Assembly: GCA_032433765.1 (NCBI GenBank) | Contig: JAVIAB010000124.1 | Span: 76,874,119 to 76,938,118 of the forward strand | Origin: Megaustenia siamemsis | Taxonomy: Eukaryota; Mollusca; Gastropoda; Stylommatophora; Ariophantidae | DNA: 64,000 nucleotides | Direction of reading: 5' to 3' | Shown: positions 11,670 to 22,654 of the stretch, piece by piece | How the letters are laid out: each line of letters opens with the position of its first letter | How positions within the stretch are numbered: position 1 is the stretch's first letter | Notes under the pieces: generated by a model | Told to the model about the DNA's origin: nothing | Databases searched by the model: none | Seen by the model: only the letters and a program-made list of their open reading frames with translations | Program-made: the position numbers and the translations under genes

Positions 11670-11948
11670 GTAAAAATAAGTAAACATTCGCTCCACGCCT
11701 TGCTAGGCGTATAGGGAATATGGTGTTAGGGACTATATTTTTTTTATGACTACGGCACATTTTTAGGTGATGTGGTCGATATCACGCCAGGCCGTCATTA
11801 TTTCCCAGAAAAATTTACCCATTTTTAGAGGCCGGATGAACACCGGAGCCTTGAGAGTTAGAAAAAAAAATCTGCCACTGCTGGGATTGAACCTGGACCC
11901 TTCTGGCCAGGAAGCGAACACACTACCCACTCAACCACCGAGGCTCCC
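11670..11948 (-). mobile_element. tRNA-derived SINE (family A), full length
   Basis: Read on the minus strand the element starts GGGAGCCTCGGTGGTTGAG. It has an A-box-like segment and a B box reading GGTTCAATCCC about 60 bases in, followed by a central segment with TTTTTCTGGGAAA and GACCACATCACC. It then has the family tail AACACCATATTCC-TATACGCC and a (TTTACTTA)-type end. The same order is found in the copy at 52632-52889. The promoter elements are those of RNA polymerase III genes of tRNA origin; the copy is probably not active. I found no clear target duplication. Confidence 0.85.
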
Positions 11949-13105
11949 GAATTATAACGCATCTATAATAATAGTTGCCTAAAGCGATAACAAAAAAGAT
12001 ACTGAAGTTATTGGTGATGTTATCACTAGTTCGTGAATTGATAAAATGTATGATTAACTGAAACGGCGGGTCGTTACTGAATGAAAGAAATCACTTCTAT
12101 CCGGTATTTGTTGACAAACTGCTGGGAACACTTGCTATGTTTTTCCTTGCCCTTCATGATCAGTGTTCATACAGTGTCAACAACTATTACCTGCTTGTCT
12201 GACATCGCGTCAAGGGACCGACGCTACACACCAGTTAAGTCAAGGGCTGGGGGGGGAGCTACAGTAGAGAAACATTTTCTAGCTCTCAAACACAGCAGTG
12301 CATGTCAAGTGAATAGGTTTTGGGAGCAATCACGTGTGTAGGCAATGCAAATATAAGAAAGTAATGAGAACAAATCCCCCCTTCCCCCCCCCCCCCCACA
12401 CACACACACACACTGAAAGGAAGCAAGTCAGGTAAGCAAATAATCGTGTATGCGGTTCTTTAAATAAAAGTGTAGGAAACAATGCATGAAGGAAGGAAGA
12501 ATGTATTTACGGTAAGAAATGATAGTACAAGCAGAAACGGGAAATGAATAAGGCAACGAAAACAAAGAGAAAGAAAACTGAACGAAGACGAAATGAATTA
12601 TTAAAGCAAGAACGTAAAGAATATCCAACCGATCGGTCAGTTTGGTGAATAACAAGAAAGGAAAGTAAGAGGAAAGGGAGAAAGGGAAAAAAAGGAAGTG
12701 AGGGAGAAATGAAGGAAAGAAGGAGGGATGGGAAAAGGAAGGTATATGACCATGTTCCAGATAACAAATATTCATCTTTAATACACAGTGTTGACATCTG
12801 CTAAGCAATATGTTCTAACGCAAGACGAGGAATACTTGCCTCTACACACGTGTGAAAGTTATACTTAGTTCATGTATAGATGCTCGCAATTTAAACATGT
12901 GTGTGCATGTATCTACATATATATGCTTCTAACAGATCAGTTCAGACGAATTGTCTCAGAAAAATGTTTCCAAAAAGAGAACTGTGTTTTATCAATAAGT
13001 CGACATTTACAATGAGGACAGCAGGCAAGCGTTAATCTCGTCGATGATTACAGAGCTGTTTATATTCGTCAACGTTGACCAGCAATTATGTCCAGACTTA
13101 ACGAT
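11949..13105. other. Spacer with poly-C/(CA)n and a polypurine tract
   Basis: No gene recognised. It holds a C-run followed by (CA)n at about 12376-12413, and a strongly purine-rich strand from about 12480 to 12745 (GGAAA/GAAGG blocks). The minus-strand open frames over the purine tract are low-complexity F/S/L-rich and unlikely to be coding. Confidence 0.6.
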
Positions 13106-13121
13106 GGGGGGGGGGGGGGGG

Positions 13122-13318
13122 GGGGCGATAGCTGAATGGTTAGTGAACTGGCCTACAAAGGACAAGAGGTCGGATTTGATCCTGACCGACGGCTTCCAGG
13201 TTCACCCAGCCTTAAGTGGCTACCGGATTTTTTCTGGGAAAGTAAAGCGGCACGGGCATAATACCGACCACATTACCCCCAAAAACGTTGGCAGCGAGTT
13301 TTGCTTTGATAATCTAAT
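13122..13318 (+). mobile_element. tRNA-derived SINE (family A), 3'-truncated
   Basis: The A-box-like segment is GATAGCTGAATGGTTAG at 13127-13143, and a degenerate B box is GGTCGGATTTGATCC near 13170. The central block TTTTTTCTGGGAAAGTAAAGCGGC is followed by the ACCGACCACATTACC block. The family's 3' tail is missing. The 5' end abuts a G-run at 13106-13125. The 3' side meets the minus-strand LINE at 13325. Confidence 0.85.
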
Positions 13319-13324
13319 CTGATT

Positions 13325-14575
13325 ACGTGCCCTTTGCAGAATGTTGTACACCACAGCCAGTTTGAATGAATCTCTGTCTCTAGCCACCCTGTCTCTACCC
13401 ACTCTGTATCTTGCCACCCTGTCTCCACCCACTCTGTATCTAGTTACTCTGTATCTACCCACTTTGTCTCTAGCCACTCTATCTCTAGCCACTCTGTCTC
13501 TACCCACTCTGTCTCTACCCACTCTGTCTCTACCCACTCTGTATCTAGCTACTCTGTCTCTAGCCAGATCTCCCACTTTCTCTGTTGTCAATTTCAACAT
13601 CTCTGTGATGTCCTGAAACCACCTTCTTCTTTGTCTACCTGTCACGTATTCCTGGAACCATTCCTTCCTTTGTTGTTCCTTTCAGCACAATGTCTTCTGA
13701 TGTGGTCCTCATATGTTGACTTCCTCTGTAGATGTTTATAAGCCATGTCTCTACAACGTTTAGGTCTTTCAATATATTTTCATTCCCCTTTTTCTTTCAT
13801 TATCCAATATGCTCTAAGAACTTTTATGTAGCATCTTCATTGTTTGCGAGTTTGTCCATGATTAGCAAACACCTGTTGTCAGTAGTTTTACGTTTACTGC
13901 CTCGTTGGTATTCAACCATATGTTCTTCATGGTACTTAATTTGCTTTCGTTACTCCTCTTTTGATGTCCTTCTGGCAGTCTCCATTGTTAGCTACTACAC
14001 ATCCCAGATACTCATTGTTTGTTGCAATTGTCAAGTTCTTTACTGTTGATGATAATGATTTTGAGTTGACTTTTCGCTTCGGACATTATCTTCGTTTTCC
14101 GTATATTTTATTAAAGGTTTTACTTTTCACAGTTTTTTTTTGGTTTAAAGCCGACTCAACAAGCTCATCAAATTCGTCTGCAATGTTTGAGAGCAGAACC
14201 GTGTCATCTGAGTTCTGCTACTGCATTGTCGTTTATTTTGAAAGTGTTGCACGTAACAAAATTGTCACATTTTCTGACATTTCTCATGATGTTCTCAGCA
14301 TTGATGTTAACAGGCAGGCTGCAACCCTGCCTTACTCTGTTTTGAGCTGTCGATCAATCTGATGTTTCACCCCCAATACTGATAGTTGCATGTTTCTCGT
14401 GATTCAATTATTGCTCAAGAAAACGCATGTATTTTATGATGTTCCATAATGTGTCGTACACAGTCGATGGTCATGCTGTAATCTATGAAGTAGACTATGT
14501 ACAGTTCTATACTTCCAACACTTCTCAAAGGCGTTACTCGTGTGGAGGATGTGGTCCAAGGTACCATCTACTACA
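13325..14575 (-). pseudogene. LINE reverse transcriptase, C-terminal half (minus strand)
   Basis: On the minus strand the order is RT motif B (VRQGCSLPACL, about 14305-14340) with an AENIMRNV block, then a motif C remnant (SDDTVLL, about 14190-14215, where YADDTVLL is expected), then a YLGC-VANNGDCQKDI thumb block near 13965-14005. Next is KGTTKE near 13670 and the C-terminal signature GRQRRRWFQDI at about 13610-13642, then LARDRD. The original C-terminus (NILQRAR or, in another frame, HSAKGT) is at about 13330. The copy is 5'-truncated near 14575 and has many frameshifts. Between LARDR and the terminus a 15-bp minisatellite has expanded (13370-13565). Confidence 0.8.
13370..13565. repeat. 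15-bp minisatellite inside LINE C-terminal codons
   Basis: About 13 copies of TCTCTACCCACTCTG and variants (TAGCCAC, TATCTAG). On the minus strand each unit encodes five residues of the type R-D-R-V-G/A, in the same frame as the LINE's LARDR block. The array therefore looks like an in-frame expansion of element codons. Confidence 0.9.
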
Positions 14576-14744
14576 TCTGAAACCTGCTTGAAGTACTTGA
14601 AGTTCCTGCTCTAATTTCCAGTCTTTCTCTCATGGTATTTTGCTGGCGTGGCTTATGAGAGTACTTGTTCGGTAGATGGTACACAGCTTCATATTTACTG
14701 TTTTTAAATGGGGTTGTACGCTGATTTTTTCCAGGACTCCGACA

Positions 14745-15845
14745 ATGATGTTCACTTCCAGATCTTCCGATAATTTGTACGAACTTTGTCAAGGATGTTC
14801 ACTTCCAGATTTTCCCATAATTTGTACGAACTTTGTCAAGGATGTTTACTTCCAGATCTTCCATAATTTGTACGAACTCTGTCAAGGATGTTCACTTCCA
14901 GATCTTCACACACAGTGTACGAACTCTGTCAAGGATGTTCACTTCCAGATCTTCACACACAGTGTACGAACTCTGTCAAGGATGTTCACTTCCAGATCTT
15001 CACACACAATGTACGAACTTTGTCAAGGATGTTCACTTCCAGATCTTCCCATAATGTGTACGAACTTTGTCAAGGATGTTCACTTCCAGTTCTTCCCATA
15101 ATTTGTACGAACTTTGTCAAGGATGTTCACTTCCAGTTCTTCCCATAATTTGTACGAACTTTGTCAAGGATGTTCACTTCCAGATCTTCCCACACAGTGA
15201 ACTAACTCTGTCAAGGATGTTCACTTCCAGATCTTCCCACACAGTGAACTAACTCTGTCAAGGATGTTCACTTCCAGATCTTCACACACAGTGTACAAAC
15301 TCTGTCAAGGATGTTCACTTCCAGATTTTCACACACAGTGTACGAACTCTGTCAAGGATGTTCACTTCCAGATCTTCACACACAGTGTACGAACTCTGGC
15401 AAGGATGTTCACTTCCAAATCTTCACACACAGTGTACGAACTCTGGCAAGGATGTTCACTTCCAGATCTTCACACACAGTGTACGAACTCTGTCAAGGAT
15501 GTTCACTTCCAGATCTTCACACACAGTGTACGAACTCTGTCAAGGATGTTCACTTCCAGATCTTCACACACAGTGTACGAACTCTGTCAAGGATATGTTC
15601 ACTTCCAGATCTTCCCATAATGTGTACGAACTTTGTCAAGGATGTTCACTTCCAGATCTTCCCATAATGTGTACGAACTTTGTCAAGGATGGGTGTTCAC
15701 TTCCAGTTCTTCCCATAATTTGTACAAACTCTGTCAAGGATATTCACTTTCAAATCTTCACACACAATGTACGAACTCTGTCAAGGATGCTCACTTCTAG
15801 ATCTTCCCACACATTATACGAACTCTGGTCTCACATCTTCCCAGG
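14745..15845. repeat. Minisatellite, 47-bp unit
   Basis: About 23 copies of a 47-bp unit that begins GGATGTTCACTTCCAGATCT and ends TGTACGAACTCTGTCAA. Subtypes differ in the middle (TTCCCATAATTTG, TTCACACACAGTG, TTCCCACACAGTGAACT) and are clustered. Since 47 is not a multiple of three, all frames rotate through the same residues, which explains overlapping open frames here. Confidence 0.97.
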
Positions 15846-17119
15846 ATGACTTAGTTCAGAACATCATCGCATCCTGCTTACCTCTTGTAATACAAATTGT
15901 TTATTACGGAGTTTATTTTTGTTGGCACTGAAACTTATTCGATCTTTTCCTCACTTTTATTCATTATATCTCTGTGCTTTAAAGTAACGTCATATATAGT
16001 ATTCTTTCCATTGTTGCAATAATCCTTGTTTTGTTTTTTTTATTGAAAAAAAAACATTCTATTACAACAATGACACAAGCTAGAGTAGTCAGGTTAGTCT
16101 TCTGGAAGAACACCAAATAGAATTTACTTTACACTATTCCCAATCTTTTCCTATAATTCACTATCTAGACAAGCAAGCTATATTTATAAGGACTGGTCAC
16201 TTAACTCCCACCCCACCCCCTTTTTACATTTTCGAGGCGTGACCCACATAACCTCCGACATCTCTCTCTCCACGTTATATTTGACCGCAGCTGTTATTAA
16301 ACATTGTATTTAAAACACGTTTAATTTAAACTTATCAGCCATAAAAAGGCTCTTCTCGCTTGATCAAACAGAACTGAAGATCAATAAAGCAGACAAAATG
16401 ATTAATCTGAGACGTTCGGTGAAACCAAATAGCAATTTAGAAAGGTCTTTATCTCTCCGGCTAATAGTAATCAGGTGTACAGTACGCCTACTTAGAAAGG
16501 TCTTTATCTCTCCGGCTAATAGTAATCAGGTGTACAGTACGCCTACTACCCACTTTTGTGATAACAATATCGTATCTACCAATTTTGGCAAATGATATCA
16601 TTTGAGTGTGGTAATCGGTGTGTAATCAACAGCTGAAGTCAATCTAACTAGAAGTGTAGACTTCGAGTTAAGAACAGTTAACTATCACATAGTTCAAGAC
16701 TCAGACGTTGCTGTTGCCAAACATTACCACTACCGTGACACAGTCTAATTTAGATCGTTCAATATCAATGACACACACATCTTTGTTCCTTAATGTTCCT
16801 GAACATCATTTTAGGAGTAACGCTCATTTTGAGCAATAATTGACTTGACAATGTGTAACTGTAAGATGTACATCAGCGAGCGTCTCCCAGGAAGAACAAG
16901 TGAAAGACTTCCCGGTAGACATCCAGCACTAAAGTTGATGTAATTAATACTCTAGAAGTTAGAACACAGGACGAGATATCCTAGTATTGCCTGCCTACAA
17001 GATGCGACACGTACGTAAACGATATTCTGTCGCTACAGGAACAAGCACACAGGTGATGGAGCTCCTACATGTCAAATAAGCTGTTATATTCAACCGTTAC
17101 ATGAACAAACTATATAGGT
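15846..17119. other. Unassigned spacer
   Basis: About 1.27 kb without a recognised gene. It contains a 55-bp tandem duplication at 16437-16547 and a C-rich run near 16207-16220. Confidence 0.5.
16437..16547. repeat. 55-bp tandem duplication (2 copies)
   Basis: Two essentially identical 55-bp copies start TTAGAAAGGTCTTTATC at 16437 and 16492. The lack of divergence suggests a recent slippage or exchange event. Confidence 0.9.
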
Positions 17120-17672
17120 TGTTGGGGACATTTAACTGTTATATGAACAGCAACATCGACAACTGTTGACATTTGTTCTATAGACGTCAGTTATTGTAGA
17201 CATTTAATTGTTATATAAACAACATCGATTATTGTAGACAATTGTTATGTTAACAACATCGGTTATTGTAGACATTAATTGTTATATAAACAACATCGAT
17301 TATTGTAGACAATTGTTATGTTAACACATCGGTTATTGTAGACATGTAACTGTTATATTAACAACATCGGTTATTGTAGACATTTAATTGTTATGTTAAC
17401 ACATCGGTTATTGTAGACATGTAACTGTTATATTAACAACATCGGTTATTGTAGACATTTAATTGTTATGTTAACACATCGGTTATTGTAGACATGTAAC
17501 TGTTATATTAACAACATCGGTTATTGTAGACATTTAATTGTTATATTAACAACATCGGTTATTGTAGACATTTAATTGTTATATTAACAACATCGGTTAT
17601 TGTAGACATTTAATTGTTATATTAACAACATCGGTTATTGTAGACATGTAACTGTTATATTAACAACATCGG
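17120..17672. repeat. Minisatellite, about 38-bp unit
   Basis: About 14 copies of a unit with TTATATTAACAACATCGGTTA, TTGTAGACAT and TTAATTG or GTAACTG. The first units (17120-17270) are degenerate and shorter. Alternation of GTAACTG and TTAATTG forms gives a two-unit higher-order pattern between 17320 and 17560. Confidence 0.93.
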
Positions 17673-17754
17673 TTACTATGTATAGTCCATACATATACAA
17701 GAAAACTTTCTGCCCCTTGCATTTCATTCTACAAACAAGAAGGACTTGTCTGCA

Positions 17755-18365
17755 TACTATGTGCCAATTCTTCTTCTTCTACCTTTTTAGCTCCCAGTGG
17801 AGCATAGGTCTTCAACAAACATTTTCCAAGTCATTCTGTTTTTGCCAATCTTTTAAGATCATTCCATGTCTTCCCCATCATCTTCATCTCTGCTTCTATC
17901 TGTCTTCTCCAAGATTTCTTGGTCTTCCTCTTTGTCTTTTCCCCTGGGGATTAAAAAAAGGGCCTGTTGTGTAATACTCTCAGTTGGCTTCCGTAGTGTG
18001 TCCTATTTAGCGCCATCGTCTTCGCTGTATCTCTTTGTCCACTGGTATTTGACTGGTACATTTCCATAATTCTATGTTAGTGATTTTGTTCTGCCATTTC
18101 CATCCTTTTATTCTGCGTAAGTATCCATTTAGGAAAGTCTGTACCTTCGTGATTGTCAATTTTGTTATTCTCCATGTTTCACAACCATATAATAGTACCG
18201 CCTTAACATTTGAGTTGAAAATTTTTATTTTTGTATTTAACCTAATTTTTTTGGATTGCCATATGTTTCCCAGTGCAATGAAAGCTCATCTTGCTTTTGA
18301 TATCCTTATTTTGGTATCATTTTCTGTTCCTCCCTCTTTATGTGTCAATTATATGCAACAATATA
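17755..18365 (-). pseudogene. LINE reverse transcriptase C-terminus (family of 22655-23570)
   Basis: The minus strand reads the same order as the plus-strand copy at 22655-23570. The blocks are NSNVK-VLLYGCET near 18190-18225, a KTFLNGYLRRIKGWKWQNK-type block near 18100-18155, an IQRRRW-W block near 18020, PRGKRQRGRPR near 17920-17950, and a terminal WK-LVEDLCS-G-type block near 17780-17810. The RT core is missing (5'-truncated). Frameshifts and stops are frequent. Confidence 0.8.
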
Positions 18366-18696
18366 TAATTACAATCGTGTTAGAAATATATGATTCTCGG
18401 ACACATCAATTTACACTTGAAATAGCCACATTTTAACAACACAATAAGCTACCTATTAAACGACATAAGAAAGTAATGACAACGTTTAGTTGCAGAGAGA
18501 CTTCACAACTAGATAAATATTCATGGTACATAGACAAAGCGCCGAGTCAGAGAAAGCTGTATTGTTGTTCATCTTAAGCGTATTGTAGACAGGCAATGTG
18601 AGAACATCTGTTTTAATAATATTTATGTAGTTATTAAGTTGTGTTTTAACATAATTATGCTAGGCAATATAAAAAGGTTTTTGTCATTCTTTTCCT
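18366..18696. other. Unassigned AT-rich spacer
   Basis: No gene seen. A unit resembling the array at 19068-19272 (TTTTAATAATATTTATGTAG) lies at about 18611-18632. The RTE fragment may therefore have inserted into an existing repeat region. Confidence 0.5.
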
Positions 18697-19067
18697 TAAC
18701 GGTTAGAGGCCACAGAGATGGGATTTCGCAGAAGAACGTTGAAAGTTCCCTGGACAGCTAAAAAGACCAATGAGGAAATTCTCAAAGAGGCCAACACTAA
18801 AAGGGAGCTAATAAAAAACATCAGAAAGAAACAATCAACATTTTTCTGGCACATTTTGAGAAGAGGGAAGTTGGAATACTTGGTTACAACTGGCAAAATA
18901 AAAGGAAAGAGAGATCGCGGACGACAAAGAGAGAAAATACTGGATAGCTTGGTATCATGGCGTGGAAGACGGTCAACAACAGAATTGATACGATGCACTG
19001 TAGATAGAATATTGTGGAAGGACATGATCGCCTACGCCAACCGGCATGGCACATGATGATGATGATG
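18697..19067 (+). mobile_element. RTE/BovB-like LINE, 3' end only
   Basis: A 5'-truncated copy encoding the C-terminus: EMGFRRRTLKVPWTAKKT, then FFWHILRRGKLEYLVTTGK, GRQREKILDSL, and a stop after RHGT. The arrangement (PWTAK, then FGH--RR, LE-----GKI-G-R-RGRQR, then a short tail) is that of BovB-type RTE elements. The 3' end is a (TGA)n run at about 19052-19067, another RTE hallmark. The frame is open over 112 codons, so this is a fairly young fragment. Confidence 0.9.
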
Positions 19068-19275
19068 TAGTTATTGAAGTAACTATATATTTATATTTTA
19101 ATAATATTTATGTAGTTATTGAAGTAGTATAACTATAGATTTATATTTTAATAATATTTATGTAGTTATTGAAGTATAACTATAGATTTATATTTTAATA
19201 ATATTTATGTAGTTATTGAAGTGACTATAGATTTATATTTTAATAATATTTATGTAGCTATTGAAGTAGAGCTGA
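19068..19275. repeat. Minisatellite, about 46-bp AT-rich unit
   Basis: About 4.5 copies with TTTTAATAATATTTATGTAG and TTATTGAAGTA blocks, starting directly at the (TGA)n tail of the RTE fragment. Confidence 0.9.
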
Positions 19276-20264
19276 ACATTTATACCTATGGATGTGACAG
19301 CCACTGACAGCAGCAGGCAAGAGTTAGAATCATCCGGGCTATTCCGTATGAATGTTGCACAAAATCACAACAACAAAGCACAATCAGTAGTAACTAGAAC
19401 GACAACTATCAACCAGCTCGAGAAAGAAGAAACTGTGTTTCTCAAGGCTGTTGAATAACTACTTCCTGGTATAAGGTTCTAGTTGTGGATGTGAGGGTAA
19501 CGCTGCGTGGTGACCAGACACGGTAAAGAGAGAGACAGCTAATTTTAGTCGTGACAATCCCGTGTTTACCTCCACAAGGGAAGCGCGTCTCAGAGTGAGG
19601 TCCTGGTTGGTGGCTACTACCTACCAGGACACATGTGTCACACACACACGTGTACACAATCACACACCCATACATCAACACCCTTACACAATCGCACACC
19701 CATACGTCAACACACTTACACATTCGCACACCCGCTTAGTACACAGCGGTTTATTTTGTCTAAAGGTGACATTAATGTCACGATCTTTAAAAAAGGTTTC
19801 ATTTCATTCGTTCATTTTCCTCAGACGGCACCTATGGCGGAACTCATAGTTCTCCATAATAGATGAACTATATATAGTACGTTCACAAATGTTTGTCGTT
19901 GTCTAAACATTTCAGCATTAGTGATGAACAAATTGTTGAACATATATATATATATCATCAACCTTATGCCATCATGTTTCCTCATATATCCGAAGAGTGT
20001 GCTTCTTTGAGACACATAGACTTATCGTAATCCACGTTTAGTTACTATTTATGAGCTTTACAGATCTCATATTGTGGTGGTCTTCACCTGACGGTTTAAG
20101 ATAACTCGTCACATTTTTTTTTAATCCTGAACCAACTTACACATAATAAACATGCATTAACGAACGAGCTGTAATTTGACGCCAGTGCCTTGGTTTCGGA
20201 TTCTGTGTTGAGAGTTTTCACGGGCGTTTCATATCTCAACGTTTGTAATTTCATTGGTATAGCG
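19276..20264. other. Unassigned spacer
   Basis: About 990 bp with no gene recognised. It includes a short 32-bp CA-rich tandem repeat at about 19655-19740 (CACACCCATAC-TCAACAC units, about 2.5 copies) and (AT)n at 19940-19955. Confidence 0.5.
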
Positions 20265-21605
20265 TTGAAACTTAGAATCGTTACTCTCAAGAACATTACA
20301 TTTGCATTATATAAATATTTTATATTTGAGGTTAAACGTGAACAGCTATGTCATTGTTGTACGAACCCAGAGAAAAGAAAACATGCCCTCGGTATTAGCG
20401 ACCTGACATTATCGAGATGCTGAATGAAGTTTCTACAGATAGGAGCGCAAGCAGGCAAATATAAATCGGATCACTTTGACGCACACGTGATCAAAAGAAA
20501 GATCTATAGATTTGTGGACGGCAAAGAATTATTTATGCTAAATAAATTGAAAAGTATAAACAGAACCATAACATCGACATATCCAAAAGCACTCAATGGA
20601 CAATGATAAGAGGTGTTGGTTTAACATTTCGCAAGTTTACAAGCGGTAGAGATGTCATATTGTGAAAGGCCTCACCTAACAGCTTTGAGAAGTACAGCTT
20701 TATGACGACAAATGAGGGAATTAGGTAACGAAAACTACAATATTGTTTATACAGATGAAACATATATACACTCACTTCACAAGAATACAAAGGAATGACA
20801 AACAGCAGATGAAACTGTAAAGATTTCTGTACCACACAGCAGGGGTCAACGATTGAGAATAGTCCAAACAGGTAGCAGACGAAATGGATTATTTAAAAAT
20901 GGTGAATCTCATGTTTGTTTTAAAATCTCAAGATAATCGGGATTATCATACTGAGATGAATGGTCACATTTGTAGAAAAATGATTGAGGGAACTGTAATT
21001 CCGTTATTGGATAGACCCTCATGTATAGTAATGGACAATGCTGCCTTTCATAATACTGTTGCAATGGAAATAAAAGATCCCGACATCATCTACTAAAGAT
21101 GAGATTAAATTGTAGCTACCAAAAGAGCATATTCCATTTATTTAGTTATTGGCTTATTTACGGGTCATTATCATTGCACTCCGGGGTCATCATCATTGCA
21201 CTCCGAACATGTCCACATGTGCTCAGATCCCCTCCTCAGCAAGTCCCGCAGCTTCCAGCCACTGACGACTGCAGTTCTGCGTTGATTGAAAAGTCCTCTT
21301 ATACACCAACTCTCGTTCTAATACTCCATTTACGTACTCATGAAGCCTGAATTGTTGTCACTTGTAAAAAAAAAAATGCACAGAGGACGAAGACTTTCCA
21401 TTTTGACAAAACAATACAAGAGCATCATCATTGGTGTTTACGATTACCACCGAACCATTTAAATCCAACTGAATTAGATTGGAAAAGGGTTAAATGACAT
21501 GCAAGCACCTTCAAACTTTCGCATACACAGCAGATTATACTGCCCTCTAGGACATTGACAAACAAACCTGGGTCAAATATGAGGATTATTTACTGGATAT
21601 TCTGT
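20265..21605 (+). pseudogene. Second DDE transposase copy, decayed and interrupted
   Basis: It is collinear with the transposase at 8165-9401. The N-terminal block NPEKRKHALGISDLTLSRC is near 20370-20420, followed by FDAHVIKRKI near 20475-20505. A VYTDETYIH block near 20740-20770 carries the first Asp. SRGQRLRIVQTGS is near 20840-20880, DNRDYHTEMNGHI near 20935-20970, and CIVMDNAAFHN near 21020-21055 with the second Asp. After an insertion, LPPNHLNPTELDWKRVK is near 21445-21495 with the Glu. A C-terminal TWVKYEDYLL block is near 21568-21597. Several stops and frameshifts are present. I could not find terminal inverted repeats, so the ends have decayed or been lost. Confidence 0.85.
21145..21335 (-). 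mobile_element. RNase H LINE 3' fragment nested in the transposase
   Basis: Read in reverse, this matches the C-terminal region of the LINE at 4150-7662 (7450-7640). Shared blocks are CTGAGGAGGGGATCTGAGCAC, the GTGCAAT-ATGATGACCCG block and CAGTCGTCAGTGGCTGG. It sits between the second Asp and the Glu of the transposase, so it inserted after the transposon. About 23 bases (around GTCAT-ATCATTGCACTCC) are tandemly doubled at its 3' end. Confidence 0.82.
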
Positions 21606-21838
21606 GCATATTTGCATGGCTAATAAGTACATTTATTGTGCAGCCATCATTGCTAAATAAGTTGTGTAACCATTTAATTTTATCTTTTAGATTTTTGACC
21701 GATCTCTCTCACCTCTTCGTGTTCAGCTTGTCAGTGAAGAACCTGCAGCAGAAAAATGTCTTAAACGTGGCAAGTTTTTCAGGTTGTAACACATTTAATC
21801 CTATATGCTTCTCATTCGTAAATATATTTATTTATACA

Positions 21839-21904
<66 letters not shown>

Positions 21905-21911
21905 CTGTGTG

Positions 21912-21945
<34 letters not shown>
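21839..21945. repeat. Microsatellites (AT)n and (GA)n
   Basis: (AT)n at about 21839-21904 and (GA)n at about 21911-21945, adjacent. Confidence 0.97.
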
Positions 21946-22029
21946 AGGATGGTGGGCAGGCAGGCCAATAAATATATAATATATAAGGGCAATAACATAT
22001 ACTCTTTAGAGAGGTATATCTCTGGACCT

Positions 22030-22539
22030 TATCATCATGTGCCATACCGGTTGGCATATGCGATCATGTCCTTCCACAATCTTCTATCTACAGTGCATCG
22101 TGTCAGTTCTGTTGTTGACTATTTTCCATGCCATGACATCAAGCTATCCAGTATTTTCTCTTTGTTGTCCGCGATCTCTCTTTCCTTTTATTTTGCCAGT
22201 TGTAACCAAGTATTCCAACTTTCCTCTACTCATGATGTGCCAGAAAAATGTTGATTGTTTCTTTCTGATGTTTTTTAAGAGCTCCCTTTTTGTGTTGGCC
22301 TCTTTGAGAACTTCCTCATTGGTCTTTTTAGCTGTCCAGGGAACTTTCAACATTCTTGTAAGAAATCCCATCTCTGTGGCCTCTAATCGTCTTTTCATTT
22401 GTTTGTCTACTGTCCATGATTCACTTCCATAGGTCAGAATTGGATCTATATTACATCGATGAACTCTCTTTCTCACTTCTATTAACATAGATTTGTTGCA
22501 TAAGATATTTGTCATTTTCTGAAATGCTATTTCGGCCTG
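22030..22539 (-). mobile_element. RTE/BovB-like LINE 3' end with 13-bp target duplication
   Basis: A 5'-truncated copy of about 510 bp on the minus strand, flanked by TATCTCTGGACCT at 22017-22029 and 22540-22552. It encodes YGSESWTVDKQMKRRLEAT, TRMLKVPWTAKKTNEEVLKE and the FWHIMSRGKLEYLVTTGK block. The 3' end is a short (TGA)n run at 22030. The reading frame is open for about 120 codons and breaks near 22150. Confidence 0.94.
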
Positions 22540-22617
22540 TATCTCTGGACCTACTTAAATACTTAATTGATATGTTTTTTTAAAGCAAGATGGATGAGAA
22601 ATTTGAATATGTAAACA

Positions 22618-22640
22618 TTGTGTGTGTGTGTGTGTGTGTG
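22618..22640. repeat. Microsatellite (TG)n
   Basis: About 11 TG dinucleotides. Confidence 0.95.
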
Positions 22641-22654
22641 ATAATTTAGACATA

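Noticed and set aside
12376..12413. Telomere or subtelomere marker
   Set aside because: Poly-C and (CA)n only. No TTAGGG or CCCTAA repeats anywhere in the window.
13127..13200. Functional tRNA gene
   Set aside because: A and B boxes are present but there is no acceptor stem or anticodon arm; the sequence continues into a SINE body shared with other copies.
14745..15845. Tandemly repeated gene encoding MFTSRSSHTVYELCQG-type units
   Set aside because: The period of 47 bp rotates through all frames, so the same residues appear in three frames. This is minisatellite sequence.
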